This document shows, piece after piece, positions 25,274 to 32,931 of a stretch of DNA of 64,000 nt. The stretch's first letter is position 1, and every line of letters begins with the position of its first letter. Source of the stretch: an uncultured Christensenellaceae bacterium (lineage in GTDB: Bacteria; Bacillota; Clostridia; Christensenellales; Pumilibacteraceae); the NCBI GenBank assembly GCA_910587595.1, contig CAJULQ010000002.1:1-64000 (forward strand). Direction: 5' to 3'. The position numbers and the translations under genes were made by a program. The notes beneath the pieces were generated by a model. That model was not told where the DNA came from. It did not search any database and was given only the letters and a program-made list of their open reading frames with translations.

Positions 25274-25921
25274 TTATTCCGCTTTCTCTTCCGCTTGCGG
25301 TTTTTCTTCGACGGGCGCTTGTTCGGCGGCCGCTTTTTTGGTGGGCGCGCGTTTTGCCTTGGGCTTTTCTTCGGCGGGCGCATCTTCCGTCTTGGCGGCC
25401 TTTTTGGTCGCTTTCTTTTCTTTTACCTCTTCGGGTTTGTCGGCCGTCTTTTTATCGGCCGTTTTCTTCTTGGCGCCTTTTTTGGCTTGCGCTTCCGCTT
25501 CCAATTTGGCTTTTTGCGCTTCCAAACGGGCGGCCTTGCGCTCGGCGGCCTTCGCTTGGTATTCGGCTTTTTGCTTTTCGCGCACTTCTTGCGCCGCTTT
25601 GGCTTTTTCGGCGGCGATGGTCTTGTTGTCTTTCTTGATCACAATGGTGATCTTGCCGCTCTTTACGTCGCTCAAGCGCTTGCTGAGCGCCGACTTTTTG
25701 TTGGCGGCTTGGTTTTTGTGGATCACGCCCTTGGAAACGGTCTGATCGATGATCGACATGGTTTCGGGCAACAATTTCTCGGCGCCTTCGATATCGTTGG
25801 TGTCGATGGCATTGTTGAACTTCTTGATGGCATGGTTCATACGCGTTTTGTAAGCGCGGTTCTGTTCGTTCTTTTTCGCGGTGATCAACACGCGTTTTTT
25901 CGCGGATTTGATGTTGGGCAC
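25274..25921 (-). CDS. rpsT: Ribosomal protein bS20 with a long Lys/Ala/Glu tail
   Basis: Residues 1-85 are a standard bS20 domain, which binds 16S rRNA in the 30S subunit (PNIKSAKKRV start, then NRAYKTRMNHAIKKF and GVIHKNQAANKKSALSKRL). A further 130 residues follow: a charged helix rich in EKAKAAQE-type sequence, then low-complexity KKTADKKTADK and AEEKPKAKRAP. Family members are usually 85-95 residues, so this tail is unusual. It starts at GTG with AAGGAGAGAACCTACC before it; the normal MPN/VPN start confirms the choice. Promoter at 26011-26039 and its own terminator. Confidence 0.92.
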   Translation of the reverse strand: MPNIKSAKKRVLITAKKNEQNRAYKTRMNHAIKKFNNAIDTNDIEGAEKLLPETMSIIDQTVSKGVIHKNQAANKKSALSKRLSDVKSGKITIVIKKDNKTIAAEKAKAAQEVREKQKAEYQAKAAERKAARLEAQKAKLEAEAQAKKGAKKKTADKKTADKPEEVKEKKATKKAAKTEDAPAEEKPKAKRAPTKKAAAEQAPVEEKPQAEEKAE

Positions 25922-26010
25922 GGTAGGTTCTCTCCTTGTTCTTATACTGAAACTGATTTTTTTTGAGGGTAGCACGCGGATTGGGCGCCGCGCACCTTAC
26001 TAACTACACT

Positions 26011-26039
26011 ATTTTATCACAAATTTTTCCGAAAGGCAA
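26011..26039 (-). promoter_or_regulatory. Sigma-A promoter of rpsT
   Basis: TTGCCT, 17 nt and TAAAAT on the minus strand, about 90 bp before the GTG. Confidence 0.65.
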
Positions 26040-26079
26040 GTGATTAAAAGCAACATTTTCGGGACAAACTGAAAATGAT

Positions 26080-26853
26080 ATGAAAAGAACGGATATGGCG
26101 TGCGACTTTATGCCGCACGAAGAGATCGCGCCGCGGTATGTGCACAGCTTTACCGTAACGGTAAACGCCGCGCTCTCGCAAAAACTCAAGCGTCCCAAGG
26201 GCAAGTATTGCACGGTGGAAAGCCGCGCCGTGCCCGACCGCAACCGCGAACGGTTCGGCGAGGTGAGCGTGCAGTTGGCGCGCGCTCTTAATCGCTTGGT
26301 GCCGCGTTCCGCTCGCTCGGTGTTGGTGGTGGGGCTGGGAAACCCCGGCATGACGGCCGATTCGCTGGGCGCCAAAACGTGCGCCCATATCGTTACCACG
26401 CGGCGGGGCGCGCAACGGTCGTCGGGCGGCGCGCTGTCGGTGCTGACGCCGAGCGTGGCGGGCGTGACGGGTGTGGAAAGTTTCGACGTGGTGGCGGGCG
26501 TCGTGGAGCGTACCCGTCCCGACGCGGTGATCGCGGTAGACAGTTTGGCGTCGGCCGCCGCGTCGCGTATCGCGTCCGCTTTTCAAGCCACCGACACGGG
26601 GATCACGCCGGGCAGCGGGGTGAGCAACCACCGCGAACGGCTTTGCCGCGATTCGTTGGGCGTGCCCGTCGTTTCGCTGGGCGTGCCCCTTGTGGTGTAT
26701 GCGTCCACGCTCATAGAGGACGCCACGGGTAAGCCTTGTCCCGCCGAGAGCGAGGACGTGGGCAACATGGTGGTAACGCCCAAAGACATCGACTTGTACG
26801 TGGCCGATTGCGCCGATATATTGGCATCGGCCGTTATGCGGGCGTTTTTGTAA
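26080..26853 (+). CDS. gpr: Spore germination protease GPR
   Basis: Aspartate-type protease (A25) that degrades small acid-soluble spore proteins at germination. Clear family segments are TDMACDF near the N-terminus (the self-cleavage-like site), VVGLGNPGMTADSLG, VAGVTGVESF, IAVDSLAS, and TDTGITPGSGVSNHRERL, followed by LGVPVVSLGVPLVV. At 257 residues it is shorter than the 320-370 of Bacillus and Clostridium forms. There is no Shine-Dalgarno sequence before the ATG. A weak sigma-G-like pair (TGATTA, 18 nt, CAAACTG at 26041-26071) fits forespore expression but is only suggestive. Marks the organism as a spore former. Confidence 0.9.
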   Translation: MKRTDMACDFMPHEEIAPRYVHSFTVTVNAALSQKLKRPKGKYCTVESRAVPDRNRERFGEVSVQLARALNRLVPRSARSVLVVGLGNPGMTADSLGAKTCAHIVTTRRGAQRSSGGALSVLTPSVAGVTGVESFDVVAGVVERTRPDAVIAVDSLASAAASRIASAFQATDTGITPGSGVSNHRERLCRDSLGVPVVSLGVPLVVYASTLIEDATGKPCPAESEDVGNMVVTPKDIDLYVADCADILASAVMRAFL

Positions 26854-26896
26854 TGCGCGCGAACGCGTAAAAAGCAAGCCGCATATATACAACTGT

Positions 26897-27595
26897 ATGG
26901 ATAACCGACCCATTGGCATATTTGACAGCGGGAGCGGCGGCTTGACCGTTTTGGACGCGTGCCGCGCGCTGTTGCCCAAAGAAAATTACATATATGTGTC
27001 CGACGCGCGCGCGGGCGGATGGGGCAGTTTGTGCGAAGAGGAGATCGCCAAACGCGTAAACGATTGCGTGCACGCGCTTTTGTCATGCGACTGTAAGGCC
27101 GTTGTGGCGGCTTGCAATACCGCCACGGCCACGCGTATTGCGGCGTTGCGGCACGATTGCTCGTTGCCCTTTATCGGCTTGGAACCGGCGGTTAGGCCGG
27201 CGGTGCGCGCCTTTCCGCACGGCAAAGTGGTGGTGTTGTGCACGCCCGCCACGGCGCGACAAGCCAAGTTTCACGATCTTCTCGCGCAGTGCGGCGGCAA
27301 CGTTACGGTATCGCCGCAACCTACCTTGGCGCAAAAAATAGAACGCAATTTGCATGCGCTCGGCGCGTTGCGGGAAGAGGCGCAAAATATCGTGGCAGTC
27401 GAGCGGCCGGACGCGTTGGTGCTCGGTTGCACGCACTATGTGTTTATGCGCGCTTGGTTCGAACAGATATTGGGCGCGGACAGAGTGTTCGACGGCAACG
27501 GCGGCGCCGCGCGGCGGTTGCAGTCGGTGCTTACCCAAAGCGACATGCTGTCGGCGTCGCGCAAAACGGGCGGCGTTACCTTCGATTCTGTATAA
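26897..27595 (+). CDS. murI: Glutamate racemase
   Basis: Makes D-glutamate for peptidoglycan. Both catalytic cysteines are visible: VAACNTATATR near residue 74 and LGCTHYVF near residue 178. The substrate-binding FDSGSGGLTVL is at 9-19. The length of 232 residues is slightly short but complete. No clear ribosome site precedes the ATG; TATATA lies 7 nt before it, so the start of the message may be very close. An Asp racemase is unlikely given the GCTHY and FDSGSGG motifs. Confidence 0.92.
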   Translation: MDNRPIGIFDSGSGGLTVLDACRALLPKENYIYVSDARAGGWGSLCEEEIAKRVNDCVHALLSCDCKAVVAACNTATATRIAALRHDCSLPFIGLEPAVRPAVRAFPHGKVVVLCTPATARQAKFHDLLAQCGGNVTVSPQPTLAQKIERNLHALGALREEAQNIVAVERPDALVLGCTHYVFMRAWFEQILGADRVFDGNGGAARRLQSVLTQSDMLSASRKTGGVTFDSV

Positions 27596-27648
27596 ATTTG
27601 ACAAAACTTTTTTTGTATCGGTGCCATACGTTGTCAACAATAGTATGG

Positions 27649-27660
27649 TATACTGTTGCC
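27649..27660 (+). promoter_or_regulatory. Extended -10 promoter for the radical SAM gene, leaderless layout
   Basis: TGGTATACT is an extended -10 element; GTTGCC then leads straight to the ATG at 27661. No good -35 hexamer is present. A palindrome with arms CCATAC (27624-27629) and GTATGG (27643-27648) covers the -35 region and could be an operator. Confidence 0.5.
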
Positions 27661-28962
27661 ATGGACGTATTCGACAAATTAAAGATACTGACCGATGCGG
27701 CGAAGTACGACGTGGCGTGCACGTCGAGCGGTCTAAATAGGACAAGCCGCGGCGACGGGATCGGGTCGGCGGCGTCGTGCGGCATTTGTCACACGTTTTC
27801 GGCCGACGGGCGTTGCGTTTCGCTACTGAAAATTTTGATGAGTAACGTGTGCGCATACGACTGTGTGTATTGCGTGAATCGAAAGAGCAACGACGTGCCG
27901 CGCGCTACGTTCACGCCGCGGGAGATCGCCGACCTTACGATCGGGTTTTACCGCCGCAATTATATCGAAGGGCTTTTTTTGTCGTCTGCGGTGGTGGGCG
28001 ATCCCACCCGCACCACCGAGCTGATGGCCGAGGCGTTGCGCATTTTAAGAGAGGAATACAGGTTTTACGGGTATGTGCATGCCAAAGCCATTCCGGGCGC
28101 CGATGCCGACGCGTTGTATCGTCTGGGCTTGTTGGCCGATCGCATGAGCGTGAATATCGAATTGCCCAGCGAAAAAAGCTTGACGCTGTTGGCGCCCTCC
28201 AAAACACGGCAAGCGATCTTATCGCCCATGGCGCAGATCCGCGACGGTATCACGCAATCGAAAACGGAGATAGTAAAGTATAAGCATGCGCCGCGCTTTG
28301 CGCCCGCGGGGCAAAGCACGCAAATGATCGTTGGCGCGAGCGGGGAGAGCGATTGTCACATCTTGCGCCTCACGCAGTCGTTGTATCGGCGTTACAGTCT
28401 TAAGCGCGTGTTTTTTTCGGCGTACGTGCCCACGGTGTCCTCGTCGTTGTTGCCCAGCGCCGACAGCAAGCCGCCGCTGTTGCGCGAACACCGATTGTAT
28501 CAAGCCGATTGGCTGTTGCGCTACTACGGGTTTACGGCGGAAGAGTTGTTGCGCGAGGACGAAAACTTCAATTTGTATCTCGACCCCAAGTGCCATTGGG
28601 CGCTCGGCCATTTGGAGCAGTTCCCCGTAAACGTGAACAGCGCGCCGTATGAAATGCTGTTGCGCGTGCCGGGTATCGGCGTAACGAGCGCCAAGCGCAT
28701 CGTGGCGGCGCGTCGCTCGCGTTCGCTCGATGAGACCGCGCTCAAAAAGATAGGCGTTGTTCTAAAGCGTGCCCGCTACTTTATCGAGTGGGGCGCGCGC
28801 AACGCCGACGTGCGCCTTACCGAAAACGTTATACTGCGTAGTTTGCTGTCCGATGTGAGCTATGCGCGTTTGGGCAGCAAACAACTGTCTATTTTCGACA
28901 ACGCGACTGAACCCGCGGCGGGCGGAGAAGAAGAGATAAAAAGTCTTTTGGGGCAATTTTGA
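27661..28962 (+). CDS. Putative DNA modification/repair radical SAM protein
   Basis: A 433-residue radical SAM enzyme of the group found beside uracil-DNA-glycosylase-like proteins (TIGR03916 type). The 4Fe-4S/SAM motif is CAYDCVYC (CxxxCxxC) near residue 64, after an extra cysteine cluster CGICHTFSADGRC. The C-terminal part has a helix-hairpin-helix DNA-binding stretch (VNSAPYEMLLRVPGIGVTSAKRIVAAR). The next gene is the DUF4130 partner, confirming the two-gene system. The start is set by the promoter, whose -10 element ends 6 nt before the ATG; the frame continues upstream through murI only by chance. Confidence 0.88.
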   Translation: MDVFDKLKILTDAAKYDVACTSSGLNRTSRGDGIGSAASCGICHTFSADGRCVSLLKILMSNVCAYDCVYCVNRKSNDVPRATFTPREIADLTIGFYRRNYIEGLFLSSAVVGDPTRTTELMAEALRILREEYRFYGYVHAKAIPGADADALYRLGLLADRMSVNIELPSEKSLTLLAPSKTRQAILSPMAQIRDGITQSKTEIVKYKHAPRFAPAGQSTQMIVGASGESDCHILRLTQSLYRRYSLKRVFFSAYVPTVSSSLLPSADSKPPLLREHRLYQADWLLRYYGFTAEELLREDENFNLYLDPKCHWALGHLEQFPVNVNSAPYEMLLRVPGIGVTSAKRIVAARRSRSLDETALKKIGVVLKRARYFIEWGARNADVRLTENVILRSLLSDVSYARLGSKQLSIFDNATEPAAGGEEEIKSLLGQF

Positions 28963-28964
28963 AA

Positions 28965-29768
28965 ATGACGCAAGGAGAAAACAAAACCGTGCCGCCCGTT
29001 TACGTATACGACGGCAGTTTCGACGGATTGCTGTGTTGTCTGTTCGCCGTGTTCACATATAAAGAATTTCCGTCGGACGTTGTAAGGCAATACGACGGCT
29101 TTTTGCCTTGCCGAACGGTGGCGTCGAACGACGAGCAAGCTACGCGCGTTCGAAAGGGCATATTGGCCAAAATAGGACAAGAGGCCGAACGCTATGCCTT
29201 TCGCGCCTATCTGAGCGAGCGCGACGGTATCGAAAAACATATTCTTGCCTATTGGAAAGAGGGTTTTTCGGTGGGGCATACGCTGTATGCGCGCGCGGCC
29301 GACGATCATGTGGCGGCGGTGCACGGCGCGGCCAAATTCACCATGAACGAGCGCCACCGCATTTTGCAGTTTTTGCGCTTTTCGGAAAGCAACGGCGTTT
29401 TAACGTCGGTGATCTCGCCCAAAGCCAACGTGTTGCCGCTTATCGCGGGGCACTTCGGCGAACGGTTCCCCAACGAGCGCTTTTTGATTTACGACAGCGC
29501 ACGCGGCATGGCGCTTGTGTATGCCGACGGCAAGCACGTTTTTTTGCCGTTAGAAGACTACGAGCAACCGCCCGCCGACCAAGAAGAACAAAAATACCGA
29601 AACCTTTTCAAAATGTTTTACAACACCATAGAGATCAAAGAACGGCACAACGAACGTTGCCGCATGTCGCACATGCCCAAGCGCTTTTGGAAAAACATGA
29701 CGGAATTTGCAGATTCCGAAAAAGAAATTGCCGCTATCTACAGCAAATCGCTTGCCAAGCGTCCGTAA
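28965..29768 (+). CDS. DUF4130 / TIGR03915-type putative DNA repair protein
   Basis: The usual partner of the radical SAM gene just upstream: a 267-residue protein opening with VYVYDGSFDGLLCCLFAVF, typical of this family, and containing HRILQFLRFSESNGVL and MPKRFWKNMTEF. In many genomes it is linked or fused to a uracil-DNA-glycosylase domain; no such domain follows here. A TTG at 28959 overlapping the previous stop is an alternative start two codons earlier. The pair is predicted to act in DNA base repair or modification; the reaction is not known to me. Confidence 0.85.
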   Translation: MTQGENKTVPPVYVYDGSFDGLLCCLFAVFTYKEFPSDVVRQYDGFLPCRTVASNDEQATRVRKGILAKIGQEAERYAFRAYLSERDGIEKHILAYWKEGFSVGHTLYARAADDHVAAVHGAAKFTMNERHRILQFLRFSESNGVLTSVISPKANVLPLIAGHFGERFPNERFLIYDSARGMALVYADGKHVFLPLEDYEQPPADQEEQKYRNLFKMFYNTIEIKERHNERCRMSHMPKRFWKNMTEFADSEKEIAAIYSKSLAKRP

Positions 29769-29781
29769 AATATGCTATGAT
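29752..29781 (+). promoter_or_regulatory. Promoter of tRNA-Leu
   Basis: TTGCCA, 18 nt and TATGAT. It overlaps the last codons of the DUF4130 gene and would start transcription about 5 nt before the tRNA. Confidence 0.55.
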
Positions 29782-29792
29782 ATAAAAGATGC

Positions 29793-29879
29793 GCCGCCGT
29801 GGTGGAATTGGCAGACGCGCCGGACTCAAAATCCGGTGGTAGCGATACCGTGTCGGTTCGACTCCGACCGGCGGCACCA
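29793..29879 (+). tRNA. tRNA-Leu (anticodon CAA)
   Basis: An 87-nt class II tRNA with encoded CCA. The acceptor stem is GCCGCCG/CGGCGGC, the anticodon arm is CCGGA-CTCAAAA-TCCGG, the variable arm is long, and the T-loop reads GGTTCGACTCC. The anticodon CAA reads UUG. Its 3' half (from 29826) is the attachment site of the integrated element and is restored by the element, so the tRNA is intact. Confidence 0.95.
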
Positions 29880-29900
29880 AAAAAAGCACCCTTGCAAGGG
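29826..29900 (+). repeat. attL: 75-bp direct repeat in tRNA-Leu
   Basis: Bases 29826-29900 are identical to 33480-33554 (offset 3654). The repeat covers the anticodon-loop-to-CCA half of tRNA-Leu plus the first arm of its terminator. The flanking bases differ at both ends, so these are the exact repeat limits. Confidence 0.95.
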
Positions 29901-29911
29901 TGCTTTTTCAT
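29881..29911 (+). terminator. Terminator of tRNA-Leu
   Basis: A perfect GCACCCTT/AAGGGTGC stem with A7 before and T5 after. In the right-hand copy (from 33534) one base differs (GGGGGC), which breaks a pair. Confidence 0.85.
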
Positions 29912-29914
29912 TGC

Positions 29915-30730
29915 TCAGTCTTTCGGCGCAAGGCGGAACTTTGCAAACTCCGTCTTTGTAAATTCGGTTGTTACGTGCGTGTATATTTTCAGCGTGGTGC
30001 TTATGTCGGAGTGTCCCGCAAGCTGTTGCGCTACGTTAATATTTATACCGCTTTCGGCACAGCGTGTCACGAATGTGTGCCGCAGATCATGCAAGCGGTG
30101 TTCGGGGCAAAGGCGGTGGAACGCATGTGACACGTTTGTTTTGTTGTAGGGGAATACGAGAACGCCCGCGCCCGTTGCCTTGCGCTGTTCTTCGAGTGCG
30201 GCGGCAAGGTCGGGCAGTATGTATACGGTGCGGTCGCTACTTTGCGTCTTTGTGCCCGCAATATGTATGCGGCGCAAGTCAAAGTCAATGTCTGCCCACC
30301 GTAAGTTTAATGCCTCAGAACGCCGTGCGCCCGTCAGCAAGTAAAATTTGAAGAGGTTGATATACTTGCTGTCCTTTGCATGTTCGAGGAAATGCGCCTG
30401 TTCTGTGACCGTTAGCGCGCGTCCCGTCTTGGCTCGGTAGCGTACGCCCTCTATCTTGGTGGTTATGTCGTTCGGTATGAGGTCTACACAGTATGCCTTG
30501 CGTAGTGCATTGCGTAGTGTGAAGTAAAGATACTTGCGCGTGCGTGCCGCCTTGCAGTCGGCAATAGCGCGGTCAACGTCTAACGCTCGTATATCTTCCA
30601 GCGGACACGCTTTTAGCCGTTCGGGGACGTGTAAGCGGATAATGCCGCGTAATCGCTCTACACTTGCCGCTGTGAGGTAGGGCACTTTATAGATTTGTAG
30701 CCACTCTTGTAGCCATTCTTGTAGCGTCAC
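29915..30730 (-). CDS. int: Tyrosine-type integrase of the element
   Basis: Site-specific recombinase of 271 residues that inserts the element into tRNA-Leu. The N-terminal core-binding domain (residues 1-110) is followed by the catalytic domain with Arg in LTGARRSEALNLRW, the HxxR box HDLRHTF, the second His in LAGHSDISTTLKIY and the nucleophilic Tyr of IYTHV. It lacks an N-terminal arm-binding domain of the lambda or Tn916 type, so it is a minimal form. The stop is 14 bp from attL, the usual position. It reads outward from the element, downstream of a hairpin at 30800-30840. Confidence 0.92.
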   Translation of the reverse strand: MTLQEWLQEWLQIYKVPYLTAASVERLRGIIRLHVPERLKACPLEDIRALDVDRAIADCKAARTRKYLYFTLRNALRKAYCVDLIPNDITTKIEGVRYRAKTGRALTVTEQAHFLEHAKDSKYINLFKFYLLTGARRSEALNLRWADIDFDLRRIHIAGTKTQSSDRTVYILPDLAAALEEQRKATGAGVLVFPYNKTNVSHAFHRLCPEHRLHDLRHTFVTRCAESGININVAQQLAGHSDISTTLKIYTHVTTEFTKTEFAKFRLAPKD

Positions 30731-30799
30731 AGCCTTTTCGACCGCCTTATTTAATAGAATTTTTTGACCTTATTTTTGACCTAATTTTTATGTAACCAC

Positions 30800-30840
30800 A
30801 CCGCCGCAAAAACGGCTTGCGCCTTATATTTTGCGGCGGT
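30800..30840 (-). terminator. Long perfect hairpin between the OB-fold gene and int
   Basis: A 12-bp inverted repeat (ACCGCCGCAAAA and complement) with a 17-nt loop. On the minus strand it follows the OB-fold gene by 5 bp. The tail is not a clean T-run, so partial termination or mRNA protection before int is possible. Confidence 0.5.
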
Positions 30841-30845
30841 ATGGC

Positions 30846-31154
30846 TTATTTTTCCTTTGGTATGATAAGCCGTACGACTTTAGCGTTTATCACTAAATAC
30901 TTGCGACCGTCCGCGCTACTGTTTCGCATAAGTTCGCCCTCTATCAATACATTATCGCCCTTATTGAAATTTTCCGCGAACTGTACGGCGTATGCATTCC
31001 ACAAAGTAATCGGTATGTACTCGATTTTCTTGCGGTCTGCAGATATGATTTTGATGTCGAAGTAGCAACGCTTTCCGCCGTTTTTCGTCGGCTCTACGTT
31101 CAAGTTCGACGCGATAAAGCCTTGCAACACCATTTTGTTTACGTACAGTTCCAT
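30846..31154 (-). CDS. Small SSB-like OB-fold protein
   Basis: A 102-residue protein with the strand order of a short single-strand-binding protein: MVLQGFIASNLNVEPT, RCYFDIKII, YIPITLWNAYAVQFAENFNKGDNVLIEGEL, then KYLVINAKVV. It lacks the acidic C-terminal tail with which SSB recruits host proteins. GGGAG stands 9 nt before the ATG. A role on single-stranded DNA during replication or transfer of the element is inferred. The chromosome has its own ssb at 59127. Confidence 0.75.
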   Translation of the reverse strand: MELYVNKMVLQGFIASNLNVEPTKNGGKRCYFDIKIISADRKKIEYIPITLWNAYAVQFAENFNKGDNVLIEGELMRNSSADGRKYLVINAKVVRLIIPKEK

Positions 31155-31249
31155 GTCATGATACTCCCGTGTGTGTTTTGCCGACGGACTGACAGACGGT
31201 ACACACACTATATACTTTTTTCTTTACTCTACTTTACTTTTGTAGCATT

Positions 31250-31360
31250 TATCGTCAAATAAACTCGGTTTATCGGTCGAATAACTCCGTAAAGCATATG
31301 TAAAACTTTTTCGAGCAACCGATTTTCGCCCGAATGTAAAAGCATACGTTTTTGACGATA
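31250..31360. other. Nested inverted repeats, candidate origin or transfer structure
   Basis: TATCGTCAAA (31250-31259) and TTTGACGATA (31351-31360) are perfect 10-bp arms. Inside them TCGGTT (31265-31270) and AACCGA (31317-31322) form a second pair. The interior has AAAGCATATG and AAAGCATACG as near repeats. The segment lies in a 489-bp stretch (31155-31643) without a credible gene, beside the iteron-like sites. Confidence 0.5.
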
Positions 31361-31514
31361 GTCAAGCGACTTTACCGTGTGCCGACTTTTGCGGCGGTAG
31401 TCGCCGAAAAGAATGCTGTTGCGGTAGCAGTTGCGCCCTTACGGTTTACAGTGTTACTCGCTCAATTCCTTTGCGCTGTCGTGTTTGTGTTTTTGTCCAT
31501 GCGTTTGGACGCCT

Positions 31515-31644
31515 TGTGCAACCAGGCAACACAACGCAACTGTGCAACCCTGGTTGTTATGGTCGTACCGCAACGACGTTTCGCAACGGCACTGTGCAAC
31601 AGCAATCTGCAACGCAGCTGTGCAACCCCGGTACGTAACACCGT
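31515..31644 (+). repeat. Iteron-like sites on a 26-bp period
   Basis: TGTGCAAC occurs at 31515, 31541, 31593 and 31619, that is at intervals of 26, 52 and 26 bp. At the missing position, 31567, the sequence is ACCGCAAC. The spacing fits binding on one face of the helix (about 2.5 turns with alternation, or 5 turns over two units). Additional GCAAC words lie between. CAACCAGG (31519-31526) and CCTGGTTG (31549-31556) form an inverted pair, and GTAAC-ACC-GTTAC closes the array. Confidence 0.7.
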
Positions 31645-32510
31645 TACGGCGATACTGCCGCCGTTCCTACGTTGGAACGCCTGAAACTGAACGCACACAT
31701 TGCTGCGCGTTTGTTCTCCTCTTGTCGTGGCAACGATGCCCAAAAGCGATCATAATACGGCGAGTTGATTTCGCGCAATTTGTCAAGTATCTTGTGATAC
31801 TGTCCCGCAAGCGTTCGTCCCGCTCGGTTGCGTATCTTTTCTACGGTGTCCCACTTGGATAAATGCAGAAAGTCGGATATTTCATAGTCCGTCCAATTCG
31901 TGAAAATCTCATACATCATAACGGCATATTCATTGTCAGCTGTGAGCGCGTCGCGCAATATGTCACGTATAGTGTGTTGAGAAAGATACTCTTGTACTGT
32001 AGTTTCTTCGAGTGTCAGCAAGTACATATCTTCGGCACTTTGCGGAAGAATACCCGCGGTAGACGCAATGAAGTCGAGCATATGAGCATTGCCTTCCTCG
32101 TCTATGGGGTTATCCAAAAAGCATAAACCGAGGGTGCGCGGTTCGGTACTTATTGTCAAGCCGCCAACGTCTACGCGGTCGAAAATGCGGTAAAAGCTTA
32201 ACCCGATAGTGTAAGCGCTCCGATAGTCTATGTACGGCAAATCTACATACGCTTGCTGTAGCATGTCGTCAATAGAGTAGCGGTGCGGTGCACGACCGCG
32301 CGACGGCATACAGTAATACGGCGCGTGTTCACGTAAATAGCGAAACGCCTTGCTTTTTATGCGCTTGTAGTTGTCGTTGTAAAACTGTGCCATAGCTTGT
32401 GCGTCTTTGGCGGCTATTTTTGCCGCTTGCTCGTCGGTTACAGCCCATCTACCGTATTTCTTCTCTATATTTGCGTTATTGGTCACGCTATTTTGTTGTG
32501 TTGCTGTCAT
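31644..32510 (-). CDS. Sigma-factor-like regulator of the element
   Basis: A 288-residue protein I can only partly place. Residues about 35-125 look like sigma region 2 (FYNDNYKRIKSKAFRYL and DMLQQAYVDLPYIDYRSAY). Residues about 205-265 look like region 4 with a helix-turn-helix (YEISDFLHLSKWDTVEKIRNRAGRTL). The middle is acidic and unassigned. AAAAGGAGTAAAC precedes the ATG; the upstream frame is ignored. Third gene of the leftward operon. An alternative is an iteron-binding replication initiator, since the repeats begin just past its 3' end. Confidence 0.55.
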   Translation of the reverse strand: MTATQQNSVTNNANIEKKYGRWAVTDEQAAKIAAKDAQAMAQFYNDNYKRIKSKAFRYLREHAPYYCMPSRGRAPHRYSIDDMLQQAYVDLPYIDYRSAYTIGLSFYRIFDRVDVGGLTISTEPRTLGLCFLDNPIDEEGNAHMLDFIASTAGILPQSAEDMYLLTLEETTVQEYLSQHTIRDILRDALTADNEYAVMMYEIFTNWTDYEISDFLHLSKWDTVEKIRNRAGRTLAGQYHKILDKLREINSPYYDRFWASLPRQEENKRAAMCAFSFRRSNVGTAAVSP

Positions 32511-32563
32511 GTTTACTCCTTTTGCGTTGCCAATACCGCATTTTTGCGGTGTCGGCAACGCAT

Positions 32564-32743
32564 TTACCATACTTTGACGATATCGTATTTGCGGTGTCGG
32601 TCACGCAATTTGCGCTTTAAGTCCATTACCGAGCCTACGCGATACAAGAGCGACGGACGAGGTTCGCCGCCGTCCTCACACTCAAACACATAAACAAAGT
32701 ACAAATGTGTCATGCGCGGCTTGCGTAGGTCTATAAATCTCAT
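32564..32743 (-). CDS. Small protein, possible GIY-YIG-like fold fragment
   Basis: A 59-residue frame starting at an ATG preceded by GGCGGTGCGGT. It contains LYFVYVFECEDGG and, 20 residues on, YRVGSVMDLKRKLRDRHRKY, an arrangement like the beginning of a GIY-YIG domain but with the key GIY and YIG residues not clearly kept. It may be a non-catalytic remnant or a small regulator. It starts 10 bp after the stop of the 43-residue gene, in the leftward operon. Confidence 0.4.
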   Translation of the reverse strand: MRFIDLRKPRMTHLYFVYVFECEDGGEPRPSLLYRVGSVMDLKRKLRDRHRKYDIVKVW

Positions 32744-32753
32744 ACCGCACCGC

Positions 32754-32885
32754 CTATGCCCATTGAATGTCCACGATTTCGCCGTGCTCTGCGATACACT
32801 CCGCAAGAGTTGCCGCAAATTCGCCGAATGTGCGCTTGTTCGTTTCGATTACTCTACAACCGTCTGCCAATACATAAACTACCAT
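32754..32885 (-). CDS. 43-residue protein, first gene of the leftward operon
   Basis: AAAAGGACGGTGTAAAC stands before the ATG. The protein begins MVVYVLADGCRVIE and ends in an amphipathic helix with AATLAECIAEHGE. It lies about 68 bp downstream of the leftward promoter. No family recognised; such first genes of mini-elements are often excision or anti-repression proteins, but there is no direct sign of that here. Confidence 0.45.
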   Translation of the reverse strand: MVVYVLADGCRVIETNKRTFGEFAATLAECIAEHGEIVDIQWA

Positions 32886-32931
32886 GTTTACACCGTCCTT
32901 TTGCCCGTCTATGGGCGTGTGTGATTGATTT

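Noticed and set aside
25226..25966. 246-codon rightward frame opposite rpsT
   Set aside because: Phe/Gly/Leu repeats are the reverse complement of the Lys/Ala/Glu tail; not a membrane protein gene.
31352..31862. Rightward open frames of 110 and 143 codons across the iteron segment
   Set aside because: They are antisense to the sigma-like gene end and the repeats, have no ribosome site and contain repeat-driven composition (CNSNLQRSCATP).
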